From Myotis daubentonii (lineage: Eukaryota > Chordata > Mammalia > Chiroptera > Vespertilionidae), in the NCBI RefSeq assembly GCF_963259705.1, contig NC_081846.1, forward strand, positions 92,144,641 to 92,208,640: a DNA stretch of 64,000 bases, read 5' to 3'. Below, in pieces: positions 35,601 to 45,369 of the stretch; within the stretch, counting starts at the first letter, position 1, and every line of letters starts with the position of its first letter. The notes beneath the pieces are model-generated. The model worked only from the letters and a program-made list of their open reading frames with translations, was not told the origin of the DNA and searched no databases. A program made the translations under genes and the position numbers.

Positions 35601-36310
35601 ATACAGCATGATGATTTGATATACCTGTATATTATGAAATGGTCATCACAATCAAGGAGTTTAACATATTATCTGAGATAATTCTTTTTTTGTGTGAAAA
35701 CACAAGATTCATTAGCACTTTCAAGTATATAATACAGTATTACTGCATACCACATTTACCATGCTTTATGTTAGATCCCCAGAACTCACTCATCTTATAG
35801 CTGAAAGTTTGTGCCCTTTGACCAACATCTCCTGGTTTTCCCCACTCCCAGCTTGTGGCAGCAACACTTCTACTCTGCTTTTGTGGGCTTGGCTTTTCTG
35901 GATTCCAATACAAGTGACATCATACATTATTTGTGTTTCTCAGTCTGACTTAGTTCACATACGGTAAGGCAGTATGGGTCTATCCATGCTGTCACAAATG
36001 CCAGGAAGGACTGAATAAGTTCACTCAGTAGCAGGCACTTTGTTTCCATGTCTTGGCTATTGTCAATAATGCTGCAATGAACATGGGAGTGCAGATAACC
36101 CTTCAAGATGGTGTTCCAATTCCTTTGGGTATATATCCAGGATGGATCATATGATGGTTCTATTGTTAATTTGTTAAGAAAACTTCCTACTAGTTTCCAT
36201 ATTTGACCCACAGTGTTTAAGGGTTCCCTTTTCTCCATACTCTCACCAATAATTGTTATGTGTTGACTTTTTGACAATAGACATCCTAACAGGTATGAGA
36301 TTATATTTCA
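35290..36310 (-). mobile_element. Old L1 3' UTR, antisense (first part)
   Basis: Inverse L1 3' UTR text starts at 'cttcatggaggtatcattgaaaa' and runs through 'ttggctattgtcaataatgctgcaatgaacatgg' to 'aacaggtatgagattatatttcattg'. It contains a large microsatellite. The same copy continues at 39305 after later insertions. Confidence 0.8.
35318..35602. repeat. TA/TCTA microsatellite
   Basis: Alternating ATATAT, TCTATA and AGATCTATA motifs resolve into a pure (CTAT)n run at about 35560-35600. It is largely self-complementary and could form hairpins. Confidence 0.95.
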
Positions 36311-36347
36311 TTGTATTTTTTAAAAATTTATTGTATTATTGACAGTA
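36311..36347 (-). mobile_element. Younger L1 3' terminus, antisense (first part)
   Basis: 'tttttaaaaatttattgtattattgacagta' is the inverse bat L1 3' end. It continues as 'ttacagatgtctctc' at 37479, after two Helitrons. Confidence 0.7.
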
Positions 36348-36796
36348 CTAGAGGCCCAGTGCACAAAAATTTGTGCACTCGGGGGTAAGGGGGGGGGGTC
36401 CCTCAGCCTGCCCTGTGCCCTCTCTCAGTCTGGGACCCCTCACGGGATGACCACCTGCTGGCTTAGGCACGCTCCCTGGGGGATTGGGCCTAAGGTGGCA
36501 ATCAGACATCCCTCTGGCAGCCCGGCAGCCCTCGGGGGATGTCCACTTGCCAGCGGGGAGCAGGCCTAAACTGCAGTCGGACATCCTTAGCGCTGCTGAG
36601 GAGGCAGGAGAGGCTCCCACCACCACCACTGTACTGGCAGCCACCAGCCTGGCTTGTGAGAGCGCACTGACTACCAGAGGGCAGCTCCTGCATTGAGCGT
36701 CTGCCCCTGGTGGTCAGTGTGTGTCATAGTGACCAGTCATTCCCAGTCCTTCTGCTGTTAAGGTCAGTTTGCATATTGCCCTTTTATTATATAGGA
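36348..36796 (-). mobile_element. Helitron, antisense
   Basis: The inverse 3' end is CTAGAGGCCCAGTGCACAAA with paired TTTGTGCAC. The inverse head TTATTATATAGGA ends at 36796. It is immediately followed by another Helitron in the same direction. Confidence 0.95.
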
Positions 36797-37479
36797 TAGA
36801 GGCCTGGTGCATGGGTGGGGGCCAGCTGGTTTGCCCTGAAGGGTGTCCCAGATCAGGGTGGGGGTCCCACTTGGGTGACTGGCCAGCCTGGATGAGGGGA
36901 TGATGGCTGTTTGCAGCTGGTCACACCCCCTTCAGGGTGAGGGTCTCTACTGGGGTGCCTGGCCAGTCTGGGTGAGGGGCTGAGGGCCATTTTCAGGATG
37001 GCTGATGACTGAAGCTCCCAACCTCTCCTTTTTTTCTTTTTTCTTTTTTATTCTGGGATTTATTTACCTTCTATGGCTGTCACTGGAACTGAGAGCCGGC
37101 TTTAGCTCTGAGGCTCAGCTCCAGCTCTGAGACCATGGCTGCTGAAAGCAGGTATCTGCTTTTGTTTGGCTTCTATAATTGAAACACTGTTGCAACTCCA
37201 GCTCTGAGGCCCGACTGGCTGAAAGCAGGTTTATGGGGTTTGTTTAGCTTCTATAATTGCAACATTGTTTCTTAGAGTGCAGCTCAGAGGCCAGCAGCGG
37301 CAGGCGGGGAACGTTGGCTTCCTCCTTCACTGGAGCAAGCAAGCCTCCTGTTCGCTTCAGCTACCTGGCTGCGGGCTGCCATCTTGTTTGGCAGTTAAGC
37401 TGCATATCGCCCTGATTACCCAATGGGAAGCGTGTTGGAGGTACAGTTAATTACCATGTTTGTCTATTATTAGATAGGA
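36797..37479 (-). mobile_element. Helitron of the TCCTATCTAATAATAGAC subfamily, antisense
   Basis: It starts TAGAGGCCTGGTGCATGGGT and ends with the inverse head ('atgtttgtctattattagatagga'). The internal body matches the first 600 bp of the 42981-45133 element, including a duplicated 'cctgctttcagc...aattatagaa' block and the CCAAGATGG-like segment. This is the simpler relative of the MTHFS-carrying Helitron. Confidence 0.92.
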
Positions 37480-37830
37480 TTACAGATGTCTCTCATTTTC
37501 TCCCTTTTTTCCCCCCTCCACCCAGTCCCTGCCCCACCCCAGGCCTTCCCTATGCTATTGTCTGTGTTCATGGGCCATGCTTATATGCATACATGTCCTT
37601 TTGTTAATCTCTTCCTTTCCCCTCCCCTCTATCCACCCCCACTGTGATCTGTTATTCAGTTCCTTGCATCCATCCCTCGGTACCTATTTTGCTTGTCATT
37701 TTATTTTGTTCTTTATATCCCACATATAAGGAGGATCATATGATAGTTGTCTTTCTCTAACTAGCCTATTTTGCTTAGCATAATACTCTCCAGGTCCATC
37801 CATGCTGTCTCAAAGTTAAAAACAAAGAAA
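37480..37830 (-). mobile_element. Younger L1 3' UTR, antisense (second part)
   Basis: Bat L1 3' text: C-rich stretch, 'gtgttcatgggccatgcttatatgcatacatg', 'ttgcttagcataatactctccaggtccatccatgctgtctcaaag'. It is 5'-truncated. Confidence 0.85.
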
Positions 37831-37876
37831 GAAAAAGAAGGGGCTCATTGTGGGGTTTTTTGAGGGTTTTTGGGTG

Positions 37877-39304
37877 TTTTTTTTTTTTTTTTTTTTTAAA
37901 TTTAAGACCTTTATTAACAGGTGCTTGCAGTTTGTTGACTTTTTGAAAAAATCAAGCTGTAAACTTTTATTACAAATTAAAACTGAGGTTCTTAAAAATC
38001 TCAACTTGACCAGATATGAAACAATTTAAAAACCTTTAAAGGTGTATTGAGAAAAACCAGGCTTTTTTTTTTTCTTAAAAAACACATTTATCGTTACCAA
38101 AAAGAGACATCTTTAGATAAAAATAATAAAAACCCCATGCTGCATAGATAATGCAGATGGTTTTAGTTATCTGGTCAATGGGCAAAAAGCAAGCACTTAA
38201 GGTTTTCAGCTCCAATCTTTTGTTCATTTCTTATTGCTGGAATTTCATATTTCTTCTTGTTGGATGACTAAACCGGATGATGGTAAAGATGGTAAGCCCG
38301 CATTTTTTACTCAGCCCCGCCCTGATCAGCCTCGGGAGCGGATGAATTCTCAGCTGGTGGATCAGCTGCTTTTGTCCCCTTGCCATGTTGTGGTTTAGGG
38401 TTTTCTGGGTGTCTGCGTTGGTAGTTGAAGTTGTGGCGGTACCGACGTTGAGGTGGCTGCTGACCTTGAGTCTCATCTCCTTGATTTTCCTTATCTTCTT
38501 CATTGCCGCCCTCTCTGGGCTGTCTTTGGCGAGGAGGGCCCCTGCGGAATCGTGGTCTGTAGCCCCGATACATATTCTGCCTCACTGGTCTGCCTTTTCT
38601 CCTGCACCCTGGTTGCCAGCACCTCCATCACTTCAACTCTGTGCAGGAGTGTTGGAACACTGTGGTCGACGCCCATGGGGTCTCCGCATGTAGTAAGGGG
38701 GGAACCGTCGCCTGCTATAGGGCTGGCGCTGTTGGGCCTGGCCTTCGGGAGCACTCTGATCCCTCATTCTTCTCCCCACTCTCACTATTCTGGTAATTCT
38801 GCTGGTAATTGCGTGGAGGACCCTGCGATGTGGATAGCGGCTATAATGGTGACGGTCTGCTGCATACTTACTGCCTTGTACTGGAACTCGACCAGGCCCG
38901 TAACATTTGCTGCCTCCTTCAGCTACATCAACCTCCACAGTCTCTCCACCTCCTACACGGCGAAGGGACTTCCTGGGGTTATTCTTCTTCATGGCAGCCT
39001 GGTGTACAAATACATCTTCCGTGGTGTCATTCCTGTTGATGAAACCATATCCGTTCCTTACATTGAACCACTTTACTGTTCCCCAAACCTGCGTTGCCAT
39101 GACCTTGGTGTTGCAGCGCTGAGGGTGGGGGCGGCGCGGGGGCAGGGCGGCGGGCAGCTGCTGGGTGTCGGCCTCGCTGCTCATGGTGGTGGTGATGGTG
39201 ACTGGGGCCGGCTGTGGCAGCTGTGGCTCCTCCCGGGTGTGATGGTCACTAGGCTGGCGGCGGCGGTGGGGCTGCTCAGGGTTCTCTGGGGTCCCTCTTT
39301 GTGG
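37877..39304 (-). pseudogene. YBX1: Processed pseudogene of YBX1 (Y-box binding protein 1)
   Basis: YBX1 is a cold-shock-domain protein that binds DNA and RNA. This copy is intronless and has 5' UTR (to about 39304), ATG at 39182-39184, the full coding span, stop at 38307-38309, a long 3' UTR, AATAAA (inverted at 37910-37915) and a poly(A) tail (T run 37877-37897). The cold-shock domain is clear: [19 protein letters not shown], then EDVFVHQ, then KKNNPRK. The basic/aromatic C-terminal tail ([16 protein letters not shown], ending [16 protein letters not shown]) is in another frame at 38307-38585. Breaks are: loss of about 30 residues of the Ala/Gly-rich linker before the cold-shock domain, a pair of compensating frameshifts after HRR, and a frameshift to a stop after CSNTPAQ. 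It cannot make a full protein. It sits inside an old L1. Confidence 0.95.
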
Positions 39305-39675
39305 TTTTAATTTGTATTTCCCTGATGGTTAGTGCTATTGAACACCTTATCCCTGTTGGCCATTGGTATGTCTTATTTTAAAATATGTTTGTTTTTATGG
39401 TCTTTAACTAGGTTTTGTTTTGCTACAGATTTGTATGCTTTCCTTATGTATGTTGGATATTAACCCCTTATTAGATACAGGGCTTGCAAATCCTTTTTCT
39501 TATTCCGTGTTTTCTTTTCTTTTCTTTTTTTTTTTATTGTTTCCATTGCTGTGCAGAAGGTTTTAGTTTGATGTAGACCAACTTGTTCATTTTTGCTTTT
39601 GTACCTGTGTTCAGGGTGTCATGTCCAAAAGCATCATTCCCAACAATTTTCTGTGTTTTCTTGTAGGAGTCGTGA
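39305..39675 (-). mobile_element. Old L1 3' UTR, antisense (second part)
   Basis: It resumes at 'gtggttttaatttgtatttccctgatgg', exactly where the piece ending at 36310 stopped. It runs through 'tattaaccccttattagatacagggcttgcaaatcc' to 'ttttcttgtaggagt'. Confidence 0.8.
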
Positions 39676-40322
39676 GAGCTTAGGACTTAGACTTAACTCA
39701 TTAACCTAATTTAAATTGTGTGTGTAATGTCTTTTCTTTAAAAATGTGTTGATATGTTCTTTTTGAAAAATGGAAGGGGGTAGAGAGAGTTTTTTTGTGA
39801 AATTTTTGGAAAACACTTGTTGAGACAAGTTAACCTTATGCAATTTTAAATTAATATTATAAAACTTTTAATAATTCTCTTTGCCACAAGCCATTGGCTT
39901 ACCAGTCTATAAGAGGTAGCTATTGTTTTCTCTCTGCCTGAAATATTGATACCGTCCATCACTGTCTACTCATCTATCAGAGACATCTGATCGAATCTCA
40001 GCATTGCCACCCTCAGAGGCTCCGCGTTGGCCCTGACTTGCACGAAGAGTCCTCAAGCCGTTGTGTGGCTGACCTCCTGCACCTTCTGGCACATTCCCCA
40101 CTTAATGGAAAGTTTATATACATAAACCGTGTATCCTCACCTCAAGATACTTCATATATTGCATAAAACGTATGTCCTGTTATTTCCAGGATTTGATAAG
40201 ACCTCTTTTTATCCCAGAGTGTGGTATATGACTTATAGAATGCATACTATGAAGATTTATTAAACGGAGTTCCACACTGTCACAGTCTCTGTGTGTTTGT
40301 GTGTTCTGTTACTCTCTCTCTG

Positions 40323-40323
<1 letters not shown>
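39676..40323. other. Unique DNA, nothing recognised
   Basis: No gene or named repeat could be supported. Confidence 0.35.

Positions 40324-40368
<45 letters not shown>
40324..40368. repeat. (CA)n microsatellite
   Basis: About 22 pure CA units; potentially polymorphic. Confidence 0.97.
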
Positions 40369-40370
<2 letters not shown>

Positions 40371-42589
40371 CTTTCTCATTCTGTCATTGTGAACACAGGC
40401 ATAAAATCATGTAAACAAGATCACTGCTGTCTCCAACTACACCGGAAAGTACTGACATGGACAGCATTTTCCTCTACATCCTATATTTTCCTAGCAATCT
40501 TTATACTTTACCCCCAAGAGAAGTATATAGTCCCAATCTGCTCTCAATGGACCCCTAAGACATCAATCTTGTCAAATCTAATTGAATCAAAGCACAAGCA
40601 TTCATCAATGGAGTGCAGTTGGACAAATAAAAAGACAAAGGAGACATGCATCCAACTGGAATTTTCACTGTAAGATATTCCTAAGATCGTGCTCTGTGGT
40701 TTCCTAAAAATGGCCTCCCATTTTTTTCAGGCTCTTTACTAGAGATAATTTTGTTCTTTACTTAGAAACATTTATACATCTTCAACATCAGTTCTGATTC
40801 AGTGGAAGTATAATGGCTCCCAGGGCACACACTGAGCATGCTGCTCTGTGATATAACATCGTCCACGTTCCCCAGGAGGCCGGCCTGGGTGGCAGCTTGG
40901 GATTGATGACAGTGCTGATGGAGGTCAGTGAACACACTGTGGGTGTAATTCAACTTGTGCCCCACAGTCAGATTCTATTTGACTTGGACTTGTTGCACTT
41001 GTAAAATCTCAAGATATTGCTCCTGAAAATCACCTGTGTCTGTGCTCTCTGACTTGCTTCAATTCAGAAAGTAATCTCACTGCAACTCTTCCTCTCAGGG
41101 TAGTGGGCACCCATGCAGAGCTGGGCCGGGTGGCAGCACCACGGGCTCCCATGACACTGGTAATGTAGTTTTTCTTTATCTCAATGTCGGTTATGGTGGT
41201 GGCCATGGTTTTATTTTGTAGAAGCTCAGAAAATTCTGCTTTTTTTCTGTATGCAGAGTATACTTCAATAAAAGTTACTTAAAAGATGCTATGTTAAAGA
41301 ACCAGGCTCGCTTCAACACCATTAAGGCATTTTCTCTAGGGCTGGTAATATTATAGCCTATACCATAGCATAAGAAAACTTGGAGTCCTTAGACTCCAAT
41401 GAGAATTCTATGTCTGCTCTTTATTCTCTGTGTTTTCCCTTCTTATTCTATTTCCCTGCCTGATAGATGGAAATTATATTGCCTTTTTAATAGAGTAATT
41501 GAGATAATTGAATTACACATATGATAGAAAAATGCAGTGCAGAGAAGCCAGTGTTGGGTGGCTACTATTAATAGCAACAGTACAGCAGCTGCGTTAGAAG
41601 ACGAAGATGGGCTGAGGTGTGGTCACAACAGCAATACCAGGCTTTGTTAGGAGGATGGGAGGCAGGAAGCACAAGTGAAATCTATACAGAAAGAAGCACT
41701 GCATACAAATCCGCCAGTATGGAGTCCCACCAAGGCTGGCCTCACTGTTTGCCTCCTTGTAGTGTGTGTCCATGAGGGGAGCCTACCTGGCCCCAGCGTG
41801 TGCATTCTCTTAACATGTTCATTTTCTACTTGAGTTTATATTAATTCTTGTGCTAATTATAGTAGAAAATTAAAGGAAAGAAAACTATTGAAAAAGTATA
41901 CTTATACCCCTTTAATAAATAAAGCAGATCAAAATTAAAACTCCAAACAATTAATAAGATGACATGTATGCATTTCTCTTTGTTGAAACCATCATTTCTT
42001 TTTTCCCTCAGGGTTAATCCAGAGCAGTCAGGGAGATATGGTGCAACAATTCACAGAAGAGTTTAAAGGTGTTTCAGTCACCAAATATATTTTTGCATTT
42101 TTGGAAAGAACATTTAAAGTATTTGGACTAGAGGAAGTAGTTTGTTATACAATTGACACATTCTCACTCAAGCCAACTGATCAGTACATTGTCCCACCAC
42201 AGCCTGGGCAGTCTGTCTCACGGTACCAGCCACTGCTCTGTCTTTGATCTGTTCTGTCCTCTGTGTTAACTAAGACATCGTCTTCCTACTTCACCTCTTC
42301 TGCACTGACTCCTTTGAAGACTAAATCTTCAACTACTCCTGTCCAAAGTGCTCTGCCTTTCCATCTTTATTCCTCTTTGTAACTTTACTGTAATCACTTT
42401 TTGTTTCACCTCTGCATATATTTTATATTCAAACAAAGAAATAGGATGTACCACACTAGGTGCTTTTATTTATGTATGCATATATGTATGCTTGTGTTTT
42501 TACTTTCACTGTGAAATATACAACACATAAGGAAATAGTACCAAACAGAAGTGCATGACTTGTTATTAAATGAATAGCATTGCATCTGG
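40369..42589. other. Unique DNA, no gene recognised
   Basis: Frames are short. A minus-strand stretch at 40760-41215 looks somewhat coding-like (starts ATGGCCACCACC) but is interrupted, and I recognise no family. No named repeat could be supported. Confidence 0.35.
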
Positions 42590-42980
42590 CTTTCCAGTTT
42601 TCCCAGTACCATTTATTAAAGGGGCTTTCTTTTTTCCATTGTGTGTTTTGATTTGTGTGTCTGTTTTACTGCCAATGCCATGCTGTTTTGATGATCGTAG
42701 CTCTGTAATATAATTTGAAGTCAGTAACATGATACATTCAACCTCATTCTTATTTTCCCAGGATTTCTTTGGCTATTCTGGGTCTTTTGTGATTCCATAC
42801 AAATGTGATGATTTTTTTTTCTATTTTTCTAAAAAATGACATTAGGGTTTTGATGGGGATTACAGAAAATCTGTATATTGTGTTGGGTGATATGGCCATT
42901 TTAACTATGTTGATTCTTCCAATCCATAAACACGGAATATCTTCCCATTTCCTTGTGTCTTTTTCAATCTATTTTAATAA
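42590..42980 (-). mobile_element. L1 ORF2 fragment, antisense (first part)
   Basis: Inverse ORF2 text: 'ttttcccagtaccatttattaaag', then 'gatcgtagctctgtaatataatttgaagtcag', then 'gttgattcttccaatccataaacac'. It is split by the large Helitron. Confidence 0.85.
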
Positions 42981-43658
42981 TCCTATCTAATAATAGACAA
43001 ACATGGTATTTAACCATACCTCCGACACGCTTCCCATTGGCTAATCAGGGTGATATGCAAATTAACTGCCAACCAAGATGGCGGCCGGCATCCAGGCAGC
43101 TGAAGCGAACAGGAGGCTTGCTTGCTCCAGTGATGGAGGAAGCCGAGGTTCCCCGCCTGCCACTGCGGCCTCTGAGCTGCAACTCTAAGAAACAATGTTG
43201 CAAATATAGAAGGTAAACAGGCTCCAGAAACCTGCTTTCAGCCAGCCAGGCTTCAGCCAGCAGGATCGCAACAGTGTTACAATTATAGAACAAATGCAGA
43301 TACCTGCTTTCAGCAGCCGAGGTCTCAGAGCTGGAGCCGGCTCTCAGCTCCAGTGACAGCCATAGAAGGTAAATAAATCCCAGAATTAAAAAAAGAAAAA
43401 GAAAAAAGGAGAGGTTGGGAGCTTCAGTCATCTGCCAGCCTGAAAACGGCCCTCAGCCCCTCACCCAGACTGGCCAGGCACCCCAGTGGGGACCCCCAAC
43501 CTGAAGGGGGTGTGACCAGCTGCAAACAGCCATCATCCGCTCATCCAGGCTGGACAGGAACCCCAGTGGGGACCCCCATCCTGAAGCAACAAGATGGCGG
43601 CTAATTTGCATACTGAAAGCAGGCGGCAGTGGGCAAGGCAGTCCGTGGTCTGGGACCA

Positions 43659-43812
43659 GATCTGTGACCCTGCTGGGCGGGGGGCAGTGCTTGAGGTTGT
43701 CCACGGGACCAAGACATGGATCTGTGATCCTGCCGGGTGGGGGGCAGCGCTTGAGGCTGTCCGCAGTCCGGGGACCCGGATCTGTGACCCTTCCCGGCAG
43801 GGCGGCAGCTCA
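43659..43812 (+). repeat. 60-bp tandem repeat, 2.6 copies
   Basis: GATCTGTGAYCCTGCCGGG-type units start at 43659, 43719 and 43779, exactly 60 bp apart. The third is partial. Copies differ at several sites, so the duplication is not recent. Confidence 0.9.
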
Positions 43813-43952
43813 CACAGGGGCGGATCGGCCGGGGTTGGGCAGGGCAGGACGCCTGGCTTCCGCCCAGCCCCAGTCACTCTGGGCAGGTGAGCAGTGCAGA
43901 GAGCCTCTGGACAGGGGAGGCAGGCTGGCAGAGGGCGGCCTGTACTCCCCAC

Positions 43953-44071
43953 ATGGCGGTGGTGACAGCTGTGAGCGCGCCAAGCGGAGCCTGCAGGCTG
44001 AGCTGAAGTAGCGCCTGCAGGCCATCAGCGCCCAGGAGTGGCTGCGCAAGATCCTCCTCCTGGCCCAGAAG
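43953..44071 (+). pseudogene. MTHFS: Captured first coding exon of MTHFS, broken
   Basis: MTHFS converts 5-formyltetrahydrofolate to 5,10-methenyltetrahydrofolate. From ATG at 43953 the DNA encodes, with one 1-base frameshift near 43976, residues resembling the family N-terminus: AKRSLQAELK-stop-RLQAISAQEWLRKILLLAQK. The known mammalian protein begins with an Ala/Val-rich lead and then AKRSLRGELKQRLRAMSAEERLRQ. The in-frame TAG at 44009-44011 replaces the expected Gln codon. The similarity ends at QK, and GTGCAG (44072-44077) follows, as expected of a splice donor. This suggests capture from genomic DNA, not mRNA. It has no catalytic region and is not functional. Confidence 0.8.
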
Positions 44072-44419
44072 GTGCAGGATCGCAGGGACAGCCACCGTGG
44101 CGGGTCAGACTGACGTCCTCCTGGCTGCACCATGGGGGTTTGCAGATCTGCAAAGCCAGAGGCCTCCAGTGTGCACATCCCCCCCTGGCATGCGAACATC
44201 CCCCAGCACACTGTCACCCTCCCACGCCTGCAACAGTTGCAAACCAAGGCGTGCACAAGTTCCCCCCACCTCTCCACCGCACTTCCATCAACCCAGCATG
44301 CCGAACACTCCCACAGGATGTGCACACATCCCCTCTGATGAGCTCACATCCTTTGGAGAGTGTCTGGGTGTTCTGGGTGCTGAGGGTGGGCGCCTGTGAG
44401 ATGACAGTGAGAGGGCGGA

Positions 44420-44625
44420 ATGGTGATACTCTGTTCCCACAGAGGCCAGTGCAGCTACGAGAACACCTCTGGGGGGTTAATGCAGGTGCTGAGGCAGGAG
44501 CAGGTGCAGACAGACACACCTGGTGGGCGTGGGCGGCCCTCTCTGAGGTGCCTTCGGTCAGCATTCAAGATCAAGAACCCAGAAGCGGAGAGGAATTCCA
44601 TCCTCTCAATGAAATAGTGGGATAG
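44420..44625 (+). other. Possible further captured exon-like segment
   Basis: 'ctctgttcccacag' at 44429-44442 resembles a splice acceptor. It is followed by open frames in two phases up to about 44620. I recognise no protein family. It may simply be GC-rich non-coding filler from the captured locus. Confidence 0.25.
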
Positions 44626-44902
44626 TCGGGGTGACTGTAGAGGAGGAATGTGCACTTTGGGTGCCAGCACCCATGAGCGAAGGCTGCCCTGACTGAGCCT
44701 CGCTTGCTTGGGTCCTAGCGCACTCCTGCCAGGCAGCGGGTGACAGGATGTGCTTTTCCGAATTAATGAGAGAAAACGTTGATTCTCCTGCTGCCCACGA
44801 AGGTGGAAAGTGAAGTGGGGAGACATGTGGGGAGTGAGCGAGGTTCCCTGTCTGGGGGTTCCAAATCTGCTGTTGGTTTCTTTCACCGCTGACTAGAGAT
44901 AT

Positions 44903-44975
44903 ACAGGGTGTCCCCGAAAAATGTATACACACTTTGAATACCTACTAATTCCAATGGTTTTAAGCATGAGAAAGA
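44903..44975 (+). mobile_element. Mariner-like terminal fragment inside the Helitron
   Basis: TACAGGGTGTCCCCGAAAAA followed by TGTATACACACTTTGAATA resembles a Tc1/mariner terminal repeat starting at a TA target. Only one end is present. It was probably carried along in the captured DNA. Confidence 0.5.
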
Positions 44976-45133
44976 AACAACAATGGAGCTGTTATCTGTT
45001 AAAAGTGTGGGCACAAACAGGTAGTTGGACATTCCCTGAGGGGTCTCAGATTGGAGAGGGTGAAGGCCAGACTGAGGGGCCCCTTACCCCCCCCCCCACC
45101 CCAGTGCACAAATTTTGTGCACCGGGCTACTAG

Positions 45134-45369
45134 CGTATCATAATTTTCAGTATATAGGTCTTTCACATCCATTACTAGGTTTATTCCTAGCTATTTTATT
45201 CTTTTGGTTTCAATTACAAAAGGAGTTGCCTTCTGTTACGATATGTCTGAGATTTTGCTGCCCATTCTTTCTTTTGGGATTTTTATGGTTTTGTGACTTA
45301 CATTTAAGCATTTTGCCCATTTTGATTTATTCTTGTATATGATATAATTTGATGGCCTAGTTTCATTAT
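45134..45369 (-). mobile_element. L1 ORF2 fragment, antisense (second part)
   Basis: 'tatataggtctttcacatccattactaggtttattcctagctattttattc' continues the L1 split by the Helitron. Near 45235 the text jumps to an ORF2-end section ('gtctgagattttgctgccc'), so there is a deletion or an L1-L1 junction. Confidence 0.75.

Larger units (their letters stand above)
42981..45133 (+). mobile_element. Large Helitron carrying a captured MTHFS exon
   Basis: The 5' end is TCCTATCTAATAATAGACAA and the 3' end is GCACAAATTTTGTGCACCGG plus GCTACTAG (CTAG 45130-45133). L1 text continues on both sides. The first 600 bp match the smaller Helitron at 36797-37479. The remainder is extra: a 60-bp tandem repeat, an MTHFS exon-1 fragment, GC-rich DNA with a splice-acceptor-like site and a mariner-like end. 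The usual Helitron 3' text ('cagattggagagggtgaaggcc') follows. It encodes no Rep/helicase, so it must have moved in trans. One single insertion is inferred from the lack of an internal CTAG/TCCTATA junction. Confidence 0.87.

Noticed and set aside
38453..39310. Longest plus-strand open frame (285 residues)
   Set aside because: It is the opposite strand of the YBX1 processed pseudogene; no domain is visible in this frame.
43594..43890. Frame over the 60-bp repeat
   Set aside because: Openness is explained by the tandem repeat (a multiple of three) and GC content.
44038..44625. 195-residue plus-strand frame in the large Helitron
   Set aside because: It overlaps the captured MTHFS exon in another phase and continues into GC-rich non-coding DNA; low-complexity composition and no recognised domain.
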